A DNA stretch of 64,000 nt, taken from positions 19,032 through 83,031 of the forward strand of contig CAZIWX010000001.1 in assembly GCA_964543125.1 (NCBI GenBank). The letters run 5' to 3'. Positions 1-9,412 of this stretch are shown here, one piece after another. This DNA is from CAZIWX01 sp964543125 (GTDB lineage: Bacteria > Fidelibacterota > UBA8477). The notes under the pieces were generated by a model. That model saw only the letters and a program-made list of their open reading frames with translations, was not told where the DNA came from and did no database searches. Made by a program: the position numbers and the translations under genes. Within the stretch, counting starts at the first letter, position 1. Each line of letters begins with the position of its first letter.

Positions 1-143
1 CCTGAGCGAGAATCTTCCGGGGATTGAAGGTTGTGACTCTTCATCATTAATTTCCTTAGGTTAGTTTAGCCGCTACAAAGGTCGTTCCAAGTGTAAATGG
101 CCGTGGTTGACAGACATTTAGGTTCATCAGCGGCGACGAATGA

Positions 144-1079
144 CTAGGGGACCGCGATGCGGGCCAGGCCGGTGCGGGAGAAGGAGCCAAAAACACCCAA
201 ACCACCGGTTACACCATACTGAATGGCGGTTCCTCCCGCTCCAATCAGAAATGAGTAAAAGTCATTGGCCTGATTTTCGTAAAAATAGCCGTAATAATTG
301 GGGTCCAGATTTTTCAGGATAATATGAAGCTGACTGGTGGACGGGCCCCCCTCATTCCGGTAACAATCAAAGGGGTACGCGGTCGTCCAGGTGGAATCGC
401 CCGACCGCACAAGTTCATTGTAATCCGATCCACAAAAGTAATCATCGGAATAGGTGGCGATTTGGTTGATGGCATCCGCTTGAAATTGCCAGGAAATAGT
501 GAAATTGGAATGCAAGACCAATGTATCCGGTAGAATATCGGAATATAATACCGGTTTGGGTGGCGTATGGGTCTGGCCGGTGAGATGCAGACTATCCGGC
601 GTCGTAATCTCCAATTCATAATCCGTATCCGGTACACCGGTGAAAGTGCCGGCCGGATCCACATAGATTGATTGATCCGAGCTAAACCGGTTCATGAAAC
701 CGTAAGTAGTATCAGCCTGAAGTATAAAATTCCAGGATTGGGTCCCATCCGAGATGGTGACAGCGGCATCATCAACCAAATAACTGGAAGCAATGTGCGG
801 CCAGACGTAATAACCATTGTGCTGATGATCGTAGGAATACCAGAGCGTGTCATAAGTGATTGTCTGATCCGGACTGCTTAAGCCCAATGTTTTATGGACC
901 ACCACAAAGCTTTGCAGCGTGGAATCCGTGGAAATCAAGCCGAATACATTCAATTGGGGCGTGGTATCACCCGTTACCGGTTCCCAACCCCACTTTCCGC
1001 AGCTCCAGAATAATCCCAACCAGAGGGTCGGCACGAGAACAAACAACCGGCGCCGGAAGCGCGAATTCTTAAAATTCAT
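144..1079 (-). CDS. DUF4249 family outer-membrane-associated lipoprotein
   Basis: This is a 311-residue protein. A basic N-terminus is followed by a hydrophobic stretch ending in a relaxed lipobox with Cys27 (LFWSC), so a lipid-anchored envelope protein is likely. The body is beta-rich. The C-terminus carries the GGLGVFGSF-type ending that I associate with DUF4249 proteins. Its start overlaps the 3' end of the TonB-dependent receptor gene by 11 bp, so the two are co-translated; DUF4249 genes are commonly paired with such receptors in Bacteroidota-like genomes. The family has no established biochemical role. A surface accessory to the receptor is inferred from the pairing only. Confidence 0.8.
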   Translation of the reverse strand: MNFKNSRFRRRLFVLVPTLWLGLFWSCGKWGWEPVTGDTTPQLNVFGLISTDSTLQSFVVVHKTLGLSSPDQTITYDTLWYSYDHQHNGYYVWPHIASSYLVDDAAVTISDGTQSWNFILQADTTYGFMNRFSSDQSIYVDPAGTFTGVPDTDYELEITTPDSLHLTGQTHTPPKPVLYSDILPDTLVLHSNFTISWQFQADAINQIATYSDDYFCGSDYNELVRSGDSTWTTAYPFDCYRNEGGPSTSQLHIILKNLDPNYYGYFYENQANDFYSFLIGAGGTAIQYGVTGGLGVFGSFSRTGLARIAVP

Positions 1080-3555
1080 ACTTCACCCCCACCGTGGGCA
1101 GCAACGGAAACATGGGTACACCGAGGCGGCGCACACCAATATACGTACCGGTTTGCCAGTCATAGTTTTGATTATAGATGTAGGTCAGGGTATTTAAATG
1201 ATTCGTCAGGTTGATGATCTGGATAAACCACTCTTTTGAACCGTACCTGGTTGGAGTGCGTTTGGAAAAACTCATATCCCAGCGAAAATAGCCCGGATAG
1301 CGTTCACTGTTCCGGGGTCCATATAAATACCCGGTACTGGTATACCAGGTTGACTGGTCATTCCGGTCACCGTAATAATAGGTCTCGGAGCGTCCCCGGA
1401 TTGGCGTGTAGGGTCCGCCGGTGGAATAGGTGATGGCCGTGCTCATGTGCCAGGCTTTGTTCCATTGCCAATCTCCCACAATATTGAGCGTGTGGGTGCG
1501 GTCATAATTGGGATAAAACCAGTCATTGACCTTATTCCGGCGCTGGGTTAACGACCAGGTATAACCGATCCAGCCGCGTAAATTGCCGGTGGTCTTTTTA
1601 ACAAGCCATTCGATGCCGTAGGCGCCTCCGTCCGTATCGTAAAAATCATTAAATGGATTGGACCGGGAAGCATCCGAACCTATTAAAAATGAAGTGGGCG
1701 GTTTCAGGGTGAGGAGATGTTCGAATGATTTGTAATAAGCCTCCATGCGGATCAGAATGTCCCGCTTGGTGAGATATTCACCGCCCAGGATGTAGTGCAT
1801 GGATTGACTTGCGGGGTATTTTTTCGGAATTGCCAACCAGATATCGATGAAATGAAACGTGGCATCCTGGGGATTTGCCACGCCCAGAAATTGATTGTAC
1901 ACGCCCCAGGCGGCTTTAAGCGAAAAATTGTCTGATAAGAAATATTTAAGTCCCAGGCGCGGCTCCAGGTACACCTGGTTGGGTTGTAGGGAGTAATGGC
2001 CAAGCCGCAACCCCAGTTGCGCCGAAACCAGCGGCGATATTTCCCATTTGTCCTGAATATAAACCGCCTGTTCAACCGGTTTGGTCAGCATCCACAACAG
2101 GGTATCCCGCCGCGTTCTAAAAGTATCGGTCTGCATGTTGCCGTTGAGAAACGTCATTCCGAGATTGAACCGCATGGACTTGATTTGCCAGCCACCGTTG
2201 AAGGTGTGGCGCGAATTGGCAAACCAGGTCAGCTCCGTTTCCACGGTCCGGTCCTGCACCCAATCGAAAATATTCATTTTAAACAAATCACGGTAATAAC
2301 TGGTGTCGCCGGTAGTGTACTCCCAGCGTTCAGAGTGGTCATCCAGTGCGATCTGAAATCGATACCGGCTGGATGCCACAAAGGTTTTGGCAATCAGTTT
2401 GGGTGAAATAATCCAGCGCCAGGTCAGACTGTTGGTGAAATTACCCCAGCGCCAATCGAAGACGTACCCGCTCTGATATTTAGTGCGATAATCGGTACCT
2501 GCATCGAGGGAGCTGAGGGAACCGGCATATTCTTCCGTGGAATGATCTTTTAGATAAAAAACATCATCTCCGTAAAACGAACTCCAGGTCAGACGGTGTT
2601 TGGATCCAAGATCCAGATTCAGTTTGCCTTGAAAGTCGTAAAAATAATAGGGGAAAATTTGGGTGGGCAGCTGCGTCCGGCTGCCATCCGGGTTCAGCTT
2701 CTTATTATTCCGCAGCCGGTACAGTTGCCAGATGCCATTTGCGATGGCATCAATATAGGTTCGCCGGCCAGCCAACATCCAGGAGCCCTTGATCCCCATT
2801 TTGGGGGTGGTCCTGGGGGTGGGTCCTTCCAGCAGTAATTTACTGGATAGCATTGAAATATTGGCTTTACCGGCAAATTTTTCCGTGTTGCCCTCCCGGT
2901 TTATAATGTTGAGAATGGAACCCATACGGCCGCCATAGCGCGCTTCAAATCCACCGGCCCGAAAATCGGCTTCCTTGATTGCATCCGTATTAAAGGTGGA
3001 AAAGATGCCCCCCAAATGGGTCGGATTGTAAACCGTGATGCCGTCCAGCATGATGAGATTCTGGTCCGGCGTGCTGCCTCGGACATACAGGGCACTGGAA
3101 AAATCATTGATGGATTGCACTCCCGGCAGCAGTTGGATCGCCCGGAAAACATCCGCCTCCACGAAAGCCGGCGCGACTTCAATATCACGTTGATCCAGAG
3201 TGACCGTGCTGGTGGTGACCAGTTCCTTGAATTTCTGGCGTTCCGCCGTCACGGTGATGGCTTGCCCCTCCACGGCTTGTTCGGTGAGGCGTATATCCAG
3301 CCGTACATTTTCATCCCGGGCAACGGCTACGGGTAATTCCCGCGGTGCATAACCGATGAGGGAAACCACCAGCGTATCGGTACCAACCGGTGCGCCGGTG
3401 ATAACGTAATACCCGTCCACCGTGGAGACGGCGCCCAGAATGGTGCCTTTCAGCATCACATTGGCGTAGGGCACCGGTTCGCCGGAAGCTTTATCCCGGA
3501 TAAAGCCGTGAATGGATTGGGCCAATGAAGTCCGGGGTTGTCCCACCAGACTCAA
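1069..3555 (-). CDS. TonB-dependent receptor with N-terminal carboxypeptidase-regulatory-like domain
   Basis: This is an outer-membrane, TonB-energised transporter of 828 residues from the TTG at 3555. An N-terminal CarboxypepD_reg-like domain (about residues 15-100, IHGFIRDKASGEPVPYANV) is followed by a plug domain (about 130-230, with LPGVQ, YVRGSTPDQNLIMLDG and GGRMGS) and a long beta-barrel ending in the aromatic signature VGVKYEF. The TTG start would leave only part of a signal peptide. The frame stays open upstream and encodes a proper one (VKKIQLGWIIAVLSLVG, then a TSLAQ cleavage-like site) if initiation is at the CTG at 3594, which has a GAAAGGA Shine-Dalgarno-like sequence about 7 bases ahead. 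The substrate cannot be read from sequence. The downstream partner is the DUF4249 lipoprotein. Confidence 0.9.
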   Translation of the reverse strand: MSLVGQPRTSLAQSIHGFIRDKASGEPVPYANVMLKGTILGAVSTVDGYYVITGAPVGTDTLVVSLIGYAPRELPVAVARDENVRLDIRLTEQAVEGQAITVTAERQKFKELVTTSTVTLDQRDIEVAPAFVEADVFRAIQLLPGVQSINDFSSALYVRGSTPDQNLIMLDGITVYNPTHLGGIFSTFNTDAIKEADFRAGGFEARYGGRMGSILNIINREGNTEKFAGKANISMLSSKLLLEGPTPRTTPKMGIKGSWMLAGRRTYIDAIANGIWQLYRLRNNKKLNPDGSRTQLPTQIFPYYFYDFQGKLNLDLGSKHRLTWSSFYGDDVFYLKDHSTEEYAGSLSSLDAGTDYRTKYQSGYVFDWRWGNFTNSLTWRWIISPKLIAKTFVASSRYRFQIALDDHSERWEYTTGDTSYYRDLFKMNIFDWVQDRTVETELTWFANSRHTFNGGWQIKSMRFNLGMTFLNGNMQTDTFRTRRDTLLWMLTKPVEQAVYIQDKWEISPLVSAQLGLRLGHYSLQPNQVYLEPRLGLKYFLSDNFSLKAAWGVYNQFLGVANPQDATFHFIDIWLAIPKKYPASQSMHYILGGEYLTKRDILIRMEAYYKSFEHLLTLKPPTSFLIGSDASRSNPFNDFYDTDGGAYGIEWLVKKTTGNLRGWIGYTWSLTQRRNKVNDWFYPNYDRTHTLNIVGDWQWNKAWHMSTAITYSTGGPYTPIRGRSETYYYGDRNDQSTWYTSTGYLYGPRNSERYPGYFRWDMSFSKRTPTRYGSKEWFIQIINLTNHLNTLTYIYNQNYDWQTGTYIGVRRLGVPMFPLLPTVGVKYEF

Positions 3556-3702
3556 AACGGCGATTATCCAACCTAATTGTATTTTTTTAACCAGTAATGG
3601 ATCCTTTCAGGAATGATGCTCAAATTTAAAAGCGGTTAAATCATGAACCCGGTTTTTGCTTCCGGTAATATAAATGTAATCAAACAAGAACCGCTTGCCG
3701 TT

Positions 3703-3733
3703 AAAAAAAATCCCCGGCGGGTGCCGGGGATTT
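3703..3733 (-). terminator. Rho-independent terminator of the nifJ-DHOD-like operon
   Basis: An 11-bp perfect stem (AAATCCCCGGC, 3708-3718, with its complement at 3723-3733) encloses a 4-base loop. On the minus strand a run of eight T follows. It lies about 55 bp downstream of the DHOD-like stop codon and isolates that operon from the TonB receptor unit. Confidence 0.85.
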
Positions 3734-3787
3734 AGCTAGACCATCAAGGAGGAAGTCTATTAACCAAATATCCTTAAAAGGGGCTGT

Positions 3788-4777
3788 CTAGCGATAAGCG
3801 TTCAATACTTTCATATAATTCGCCCGCATCAACGCCTCCGGGTCGGCAACGTTGCGGTAATTCATGCTGCCTTTGAGCTGCTCAACACTTTCATACTCAT
3901 TTTCATCCAACCAGATAATGATATCGTTCAGGATGGATGCGATGTGCCGGGGCCCATGCTCCAACAGGGCCGAACACAGCATGGCCGTGTCAGCGCCAAC
4001 CAGCAGCATTTTGATGACGTCTTCGGCGGCATGAATACCGGTGGTAGCACCGAGGCTCACATCCAAAGCTGCCGAGAGGACCGAAATCCAACGCAAGGGC
4101 AATCGGAGCTCAGCGGAGGAACTCAGGTTGATGCTGGACTCAATTTCCAATGCTTCGAGATTGATATCCGGTTGATAAAACCGGTTGAACAATGCCAGTC
4201 CATCCACACCATTTTCCACCAAGCGCCGGGCAAACGCCGGTAAGGCGCTGAAGTAAGGCGAAAGTTTCATGGCTACCGGAATCTCGACCTGGCTTTTTAC
4301 AGCCTTCAGAATCTCCACATATAAGTCTTCCACTGTGTTGGCCGTGCGGCTGAAATCCGATGGGAGATAGTAGACATTCAACTCCAGGCCGTTTGCACCG
4401 GCTGATTCCATCTTTTTAGCGTAATCAATCCAACCGCCAATCGAAATTCCATTCAGGCTGGCAATAACCGGGATATCCACCGCCTCTTTCAGCTTACGAA
4501 TATGCTCCAAATATTCATGGGGTCCCCGAGTGAAATCAGCGGGTTCCGGAAAGTAGGAGAGCGCTTCCGAAAAACTATCCGTGCCGTAACTCAGAAAATG
4601 GTCCAGTTCGTTCGTTTCATGATGAATCTGCTCTTCGAATAGCGAGTACATGATAATAGCTGATGCACCAGCATCTTCCAGCTTTTTCACGGTGTCAACT
4701 TCCCGTGACATTGGTGAGGCGGAAGGAACCAGCGGATTCTTCAGCTCAAAACCCATGTAATTTGTCTTCAGGCGCAT
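3788..4777 (-). CDS. Dihydroorotate dehydrogenase-like flavoprotein
   Basis: This 329-residue TIM-barrel flavoprotein belongs to the dihydroorotate dehydrogenase/PreA superfamily. It opens with the family-typical YMGFELKNPLVPSASP and carries the phosphate- and FMN-binding regions GLELNVY, VAMKLSPYF and GATTGIHAAEDVIKMLLVGA. It follows nifJ by 12 bp and has a strong AAGGAGGT Shine-Dalgarno sequence. Genes of this DHOD-like subgroup recur next to pyruvate:ferredoxin oxidoreductase, so it may act in redox or amino-acid metabolism rather than be the pyrD of pyrimidine synthesis. No other pyrimidine-synthesis gene is nearby. True PyrD activity cannot be excluded. Confidence 0.85.
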   Translation of the reverse strand: MRLKTNYMGFELKNPLVPSASPMSREVDTVKKLEDAGASAIIMYSLFEEQIHHETNELDHFLSYGTDSFSEALSYFPEPADFTRGPHEYLEHIRKLKEAVDIPVIASLNGISIGGWIDYAKKMESAGANGLELNVYYLPSDFSRTANTVEDLYVEILKAVKSQVEIPVAMKLSPYFSALPAFARRLVENGVDGLALFNRFYQPDINLEALEIESSINLSSSAELRLPLRWISVLSAALDVSLGATTGIHAAEDVIKMLLVGADTAMLCSALLEHGPRHIASILNDIIIWLDENEYESVEQLKGSMNYRNVADPEALMRANYMKVLNAYR

Positions 4778-4789
4778 GCCAGCACCTCC

Positions 4790-7700
4790 TTACGCTTCCG
4801 GTTCCGGTGATAAATTTGCGAGTTTGCGGTAGTAATCGTACCGGTGCTTGGCAGCTTTTTCAGCTTCGACCAGCAGTCTTTGCGCCCGCTCCGGCATACT
4901 TTTGGTGAGCATCTTATACCGGGTTTCATTATAGGCATACTCTCTGAAATGGCGCGTGGGTGGTTTGGAATCCAACTTCAGAGGATTATGACCTTCCGCT
5001 GCCATTTGGGGGTTATAGCGGTACAACGGCCAATGGCCGGTTTCCACCGCCAACTTCTGCTGTTGCATACCCTTGGACATGTTAATGCCGTGAGCAATAC
5101 AGTGACTGTAGGCGATGATGAGGGACGGACCCGGATAAGCTTCTGCTTCCATAAAGGCACGGACTGTCTGAGCATCATTGGAACCCATGGCGACCTGGGC
5201 TACATAGACATAACCATAATTCATGGCCATCATACCCAGGTCTTTTTTATTGTTTGGTTTTCCAGCCGCGGCAAACTTGGCTACCGCACCGAGCGGTGTT
5301 GCTTTGGATGCCTGACCGCCGGTATTGGAGTAAACCTCCGTGTCCAGCACCAGGACATTCACATCACGGCCGGAGGCCAGGACATGGTCCAGACCACCGT
5401 AGCCAATATCATAGGCCCAACCGTCACCGCCCATGATCCAGACACTCTTCTTCACCAGATTTTCAGAAACACTTAAAAGCCGTTTTGCCCGGCTATCTGT
5501 CAGCCCGGTCAAGATTTTATTCAACTGAGCGACTCGATTTCGCTGATCGTAAATTCCGGGTTCGTCGGATTGAGCGGCTTTTAAAATGGCATCAGCCAGA
5601 TCAGATTTTATCAAACCGGCGGCTTTTAATCCGGTGAGTAATTCATGCGCGTATTGTTGATGTTTATCGATAGTGAGCCGAAAGCCAAGTCCAAACTCAG
5701 CATTGTCTTCAAACAGGGAATTAGACCAGGACGGCCCGCGTCCCTCGCGGTTCTTGGTCCAGGGTGTCGTTGGCAGGTTACCGCCGTAAATCGAGGAGCA
5801 GCCGGTTGCATTCGCAATGACCATCCGGTCGCCAAATAACTGGGAAGCCAGCTTTACATAGGGCGTCTCACCGCAACCGGCACAGGCGCCCGAAAATTCG
5901 AATAAGGGCTGCAAAAGCTGTGAGCCTTTGACGGTATGGTGTTTCAGGCGCGACCGGTCAACTTCCGGCAGCTTCAGGAAAAAATCCCAGTTTTCGCGCT
6001 CGGTTTCCCGCAACGGAAGCTGTGGTTCCATATTTATCGCTTTGCGGCTTACATTGCTTTTATCCTTAACCGGACAGACATCCACGCAGATTTCGCAGCC
6101 CGTACAGTCTTCCACGGCCACTTGCAGTGTGTAAACCTCGCCGGCTTCCCATTCACGGCCGCGCACCTTGGTCCACTGAAATGTTGCGGGCGCTTCTTTG
6201 ACTAATTTATCAGCATAGACCTTGGCGCGAATAACGCCGTGGGGGCAAGCCAGAATACATTTGTTACATTGAATACAGATGTCTTTATCCCAAACCGGGA
6301 TTTCCGCGGCAATATTGCGTTTTTCCCATTGGGCGGTAGCGGTGGGCCAGGTACCATCATCCGGGAAAGCGCTAACCGGCAGATCATCACCTTTACCGGC
6401 GATCATCATGGCGGTTACATCCTTCACAAATTGCGGCGCTGTATCGGAAACGACCGAGGATTCGCGTGGTTTGCCACTGACACTGCGCACTTCGACTCGG
6501 TAAAGATTTGCCAGGGTTTGATCCACGGCCTTGAAATTCATACGGACAATTTCATCACCCTTAGTGCCGTAAGTCTTTTTGATAGCATTCTTGATCTTGG
6601 CAATCGCTTCATCCCGTTCGAGTACGCCGGACAAGGCAAAGAAACACGTCTGCATAATGGTATTGATGCGGACGCCCATACCGGTTTCCCGAGCGACTTT
6701 TAGCGCATCAATCGTGTAGAGCTTGAGATTTTTATCAATAATGCCCTGCTGAATATCCCGGGGAATTTTATCCCAAACTTCATCAGCGGTATAAGGGGCG
6801 TTCAGTAAAAAAGTAGCCCCTCGTTCTGCGTGTTTCAGAATATCCTGCGTCTCCAGAAAAACAAACCGATGGCAGGCCAGGAAATTAGCTTTATTTACAA
6901 GGTAGGTGGAGTGGATCGGGTTTTTCCCGAAACGAAGATGGGAAACCGTCATGCTACCCGATTTCTTAGAATCATAAACGAAATATCCCTGGGCGTTATA
7001 ATCGGTTTCCTCGCCAATAATTTTGATCGAGTTTTTATTTGCACCCACGGTTCCATCGCTGCCCAAACCGTAAAACATACTGCGGAAGACAGTATCTTCA
7101 TTGATCGAGAAATCCGGATCGTAGGTCAAACTGGTGTGACCAATATCGTCGTTGATGCCGATGGTGAAATGATTTTTGGGCATCTCATTCAATAATTCAT
7201 CAAAAACACCTTTCACCATCCCCGGCGTAAATTCCTTGGATGACAAGCCATAACGGCCACCGCTGACTTTGGGCATACTATTGAAGGGCAAGGCCCCCTT
7301 ACTAGCCGTTTCCATCAGTGCGGTCACCACATCGAGATACAGTGGTTCACCCGGGCCGCCGGCTTCTTTGGTCCGATCCAGCACGGCAATCGACTTTGCC
7401 GACTTTGGAATGGCATCAATGAACGCTTTCACTGAAAAGGGCCGATACAACCGAACCTTGAGTACACCGACTTTTTCACCGGACGCAGCGAGAAATTCGG
7501 CGGTTTCCTGGGCTGCTTCAGCGCCGGACCCCATGAGAATGATAATGCGTTCGGCAGCGGGGGCGCCCACATAGTCGAATAGATGGTATTGCCGGCCGGT
7601 AAGCTTACCAAACTGATCCATGGCAGCCTGTACGATTGCCGGGGCTTGGTCATAATACGGATTAACCGTTTCACGAACCTGAAAGAACACATCAGGATTT

Positions 7701-8359
7701 TGTGCCGTGCCGCGTAAAACCGGCTTATTGGGGTTCAAAGCCCGTTGACGATGGGCAATGACCAGATCGTCATTGATCATGGCTTTAATGATTTCATCAT
7801 CGAGCGCTTCAATTTTCATGACTTCGTGGGAGGTTCGGAATCCATCAAAAAAATGAACGAAAGGCACTCGGGCCGCCAAGGTTGCTGCCTGGGAAATAAG
7901 CGCATTGTCCATGACTTCCTGCACCGATCCCGAAGCCAGTTGGGCAAATCCGGTCATGCGCGTGGCCATCACATCACTGTGGTCACCGAAAATGGACAAA
8001 GCATGGGCGGCAACTGACCGGGCCGCTACATGAAAAACAGTAGGCGTCAACTCTCCGGCGATTTTAAACATGTTAGGGATCATGAGCAGCAATCCCTGGG
8101 ATGCGGTAAAGGTTGTTGTGAGTGCACCCGTTTGCAGGGCTCCGTGAACGGCGCCCGAAGCACCACCCTCACTCTGCATTTCTATCACATCGGGGACTGT
8201 GCCCCAGATATTGGTTTTGCCCGCGGCGGACCAGAGGTCGGCCCACTCACCCATATTTGATGATGGTGTAATGGGATAAATTGCACACACCTCGTTTGTT
8301 TTGTGGGCCACAAACGCGGCTGCTTCGTTACCATCGATCATAACCATGTTTTTAGCCAT
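4790..8359 (-). CDS. nifJ: Pyruvate:ferredoxin (flavodoxin) oxidoreductase, single-chain
   Basis: This 1189-residue enzyme oxidatively decarboxylates pyruvate with CoA to acetyl-CoA, CO2 and reduced ferredoxin. All domains are present in one chain: the N-terminal pyruvate domain (YPITPSSNMGEWAD near residue 28), a transketolase C-like domain, the EKR region, two 4Fe-4S motifs (CIQCNKCILACP near 692 and CTGCEICVDVCP near 753), the proximal-cluster motif GACAGCGE (near 823), and a TPP-binding domain (GDGWAYDIG near 978 and NTGGQASK). The length is normal for NifJ. A GAGGAGGT Shine-Dalgarno sequence precedes the ATG. It heads an operon with the DHOD-like gene. With ackA at 46 kb it supports acetyl-CoA-based energy conservation under low oxygen. 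Confidence 0.97.
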   Translation of the reverse strand: MAKNMVMIDGNEAAAFVAHKTNEVCAIYPITPSSNMGEWADLWSAAGKTNIWGTVPDVIEMQSEGGASGAVHGALQTGALTTTFTASQGLLLMIPNMFKIAGELTPTVFHVAARSVAAHALSIFGDHSDVMATRMTGFAQLASGSVQEVMDNALISQAATLAARVPFVHFFDGFRTSHEVMKIEALDDEIIKAMINDDLVIAHRQRALNPNKPVLRGTAQNPDVFFQVRETVNPYYDQAPAIVQAAMDQFGKLTGRQYHLFDYVGAPAAERIIILMGSGAEAAQETAEFLAASGEKVGVLKVRLYRPFSVKAFIDAIPKSAKSIAVLDRTKEAGGPGEPLYLDVVTALMETASKGALPFNSMPKVSGGRYGLSSKEFTPGMVKGVFDELLNEMPKNHFTIGINDDIGHTSLTYDPDFSINEDTVFRSMFYGLGSDGTVGANKNSIKIIGEETDYNAQGYFVYDSKKSGSMTVSHLRFGKNPIHSTYLVNKANFLACHRFVFLETQDILKHAERGATFLLNAPYTADEVWDKIPRDIQQGIIDKNLKLYTIDALKVARETGMGVRINTIMQTCFFALSGVLERDEAIAKIKNAIKKTYGTKGDEIVRMNFKAVDQTLANLYRVEVRSVSGKPRESSVVSDTAPQFVKDVTAMMIAGKGDDLPVSAFPDDGTWPTATAQWEKRNIAAEIPVWDKDICIQCNKCILACPHGVIRAKVYADKLVKEAPATFQWTKVRGREWEAGEVYTLQVAVEDCTGCEICVDVCPVKDKSNVSRKAINMEPQLPLRETERENWDFFLKLPEVDRSRLKHHTVKGSQLLQPLFEFSGACAGCGETPYVKLASQLFGDRMVIANATGCSSIYGGNLPTTPWTKNREGRGPSWSNSLFEDNAEFGLGFRLTIDKHQQYAHELLTGLKAAGLIKSDLADAILKAAQSDEPGIYDQRNRVAQLNKILTGLTDSRAKRLLSVSENLVKKSVWIMGGDGWAYDIGYGGLDHVLASGRDVNVLVLDTEVYSNTGGQASKATPLGAVAKFAAAGKPNNKKDLGMMAMNYGYVYVAQVAMGSNDAQTVRAFMEAEAYPGPSLIIAYSHCIAHGINMSKGMQQQKLAVETGHWPLYRYNPQMAAEGHNPLKLDSKPPTRHFREYAYNETRYKMLTKSMPERAQRLLVEAEKAAKHRYDYYRKLANLSPEPEA

Positions 8360-8454
8360 ATTTGAACTTACCTCCTCTTGAGTCCGTTTTTAGCGCAAAT
8401 GCCTATTTCCATATCAATTTCATTTTTCCGACTCAACCATTGCAGGCTCCGACT

Positions 8455-8483
8455 TTAATAGGTGATAATATTCACTATTTCAA
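8455..8483 (-). promoter_or_regulatory. Candidate sigma70-type promoter for nifJ
   Basis: On the minus strand TTGAAA (8483-8478) is separated by exactly 17 bases from TATTAA (8460-8455), about 95 bp upstream of the nifJ start. The -35 matches the consensus at 5 of 6 positions and the -10 at 4 of 6. No transcript data support it. Confidence 0.35.
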
Positions 8484-8561
8484 GCATGATTCCGTAAATC
8501 TGTAAGTAACTTAAAGTGCGCATACCAAGGACTTTAGCACAATATCCGTGCCAGAATGGAA

Positions 8562-8575
8562 TGTAAAATATTACA
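8562..8575. promoter_or_regulatory. Palindrome TGTAA-N4-TTACA upstream of nifJ
   Basis: A perfect 5-bp inverted repeat with a 4-base spacer (TGTAAAATATTACA) sits about 80 bp upstream of the candidate nifJ -35 element. Its size resembles a dimeric regulator operator (FNR/CRP- or Rex-like architecture), but it matches no consensus exactly. It could equally serve the divergent glycosylase gene, or be chance in AT-rich sequence. Confidence 0.25.
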
Positions 8576-8794
8576 AACAAACTAGGCTCGCGAAGGTGGC
8601 GATTTAAGCTCTTGAAATATATGACCTTGGTTGTCACAATAGCGTAACTCTGAATTGAACTACGAGTTCCAGCATCCCCTTCCGTAATATGACTCACCCG
8701 GCGGAATGGCATACATTCTCAGAATAGAGAAATCCTATCGTGGAATGGCAATTCACGGTTGACCGGAAGGGGATTTCAACGAACTTTACTCCCC

Positions 8795-9412
8795 ATGCCG
8801 GACACTCATTCGAAACTTAATGAATTCTTAGCCGAAGTGCGGGCGTGTCGGGTTTGTGCCGGCATCATTCCTGAACCACACCCTGTTTTTCAATTCCAGC
8901 CAACCGCTAAAATATTGATTGTGGGGCAGGCGCCCGGACGCAGGGTGCATGAAACGGGGACTCCCTGGAATGATCCCAGCGGCGATTTTTTACGCAACTG
9001 GATGGGGATGAGCCGCGAAAAGTTTTACGATGATATGCTGATCGCGATTATTCCTTCGGGCTTATGTTTTCCGGGTACCGAAAGCGGGCAAGGCGATCTA
9101 CCGCCACCCGGGATTTGCTATAAGACCTGGCATCATCGTTTCCTGACCTGGCTTGACCCGCAGATAATTTTGGCGATAGGGAAATATGCTATCCAAAATT
9201 ATCTAAAAACCACTGATCCGGTGGGAACCGTCGTGGCCAATTGGCGCTATTATCTCCATGAGGAAAAAATATTTCCTTTACCGCATCCCAGTCCCCGGAA
9301 TCGAAAATGGCTGTCAGACCGTCCCTGGTTCGCGGAGGAAGTAATCCCGGGACTACGGACCGCCTTAACCCGAATATTTCACGAATCGTCTCAGCCTGAC
9401 CGGCTATCTTAA
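8795..9412 (+). CDS. Uracil-DNA glycosylase superfamily protein (4Fe-4S type)
   Basis: A 205-residue DNA-repair protein that probably excises uracil from DNA. Motif 1 is GQAPGRRVHETG and motif 3 is HPSPRN, as in the bacterial family-4-like branch (COG1573). Four cysteines (Cys18 and Cys21 in CRVC; a later pair in SGLCFPG and GICYKTW with 16 residues between) match the CX2C...CX14-17C spacing of the iron-sulphur cluster in family 4 enzymes. I chose the ATG at 8795, which starts directly before the conserved N-terminal helix; a TTG at 8759 is an in-frame alternative. Neither has a strong ribosome-binding site. The GQAPG variant differs from the classical GEAPG of family 4, so substrate specificity is uncertain. 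Confidence 0.82.
   Translation: MPDTHSKLNEFLAEVRACRVCAGIIPEPHPVFQFQPTAKILIVGQAPGRRVHETGTPWNDPSGDFLRNWMGMSREKFYDDMLIAIIPSGLCFPGTESGQGDLPPPGICYKTWHHRFLTWLDPQIILAIGKYAIQNYLKTTDPVGTVVANWRYYLHEEKIFPLPHPSPRNRKWLSDRPWFAEEVIPGLRTALTRIFHESSQPDRLS

Larger units (their letters stand above)
8360..8794. other. Divergent intergenic region upstream of nifJ and the UDG gene
   Basis: About 430 bp separate nifJ from the uracil-DNA glycosylase gene. They hold a plausible nifJ promoter and a small palindrome (both listed separately) and no convincing gene. An 85-codon reading frame on the minus strand (8455-8712) has no recognisable domain or ribosome-binding site and overlaps the promoter, so I do not call it. 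Confidence 0.6.

Noticed and set aside
4844..5476. 210-codon frame opposite nifJ
   Set aside because: It is a shadow of the conserved oxidoreductase frame.
8455..8712. 85-codon minus-strand frame in the nifJ upstream region
   Set aside because: It overlaps the candidate promoter, has no domain and no clear ribosome-binding site.
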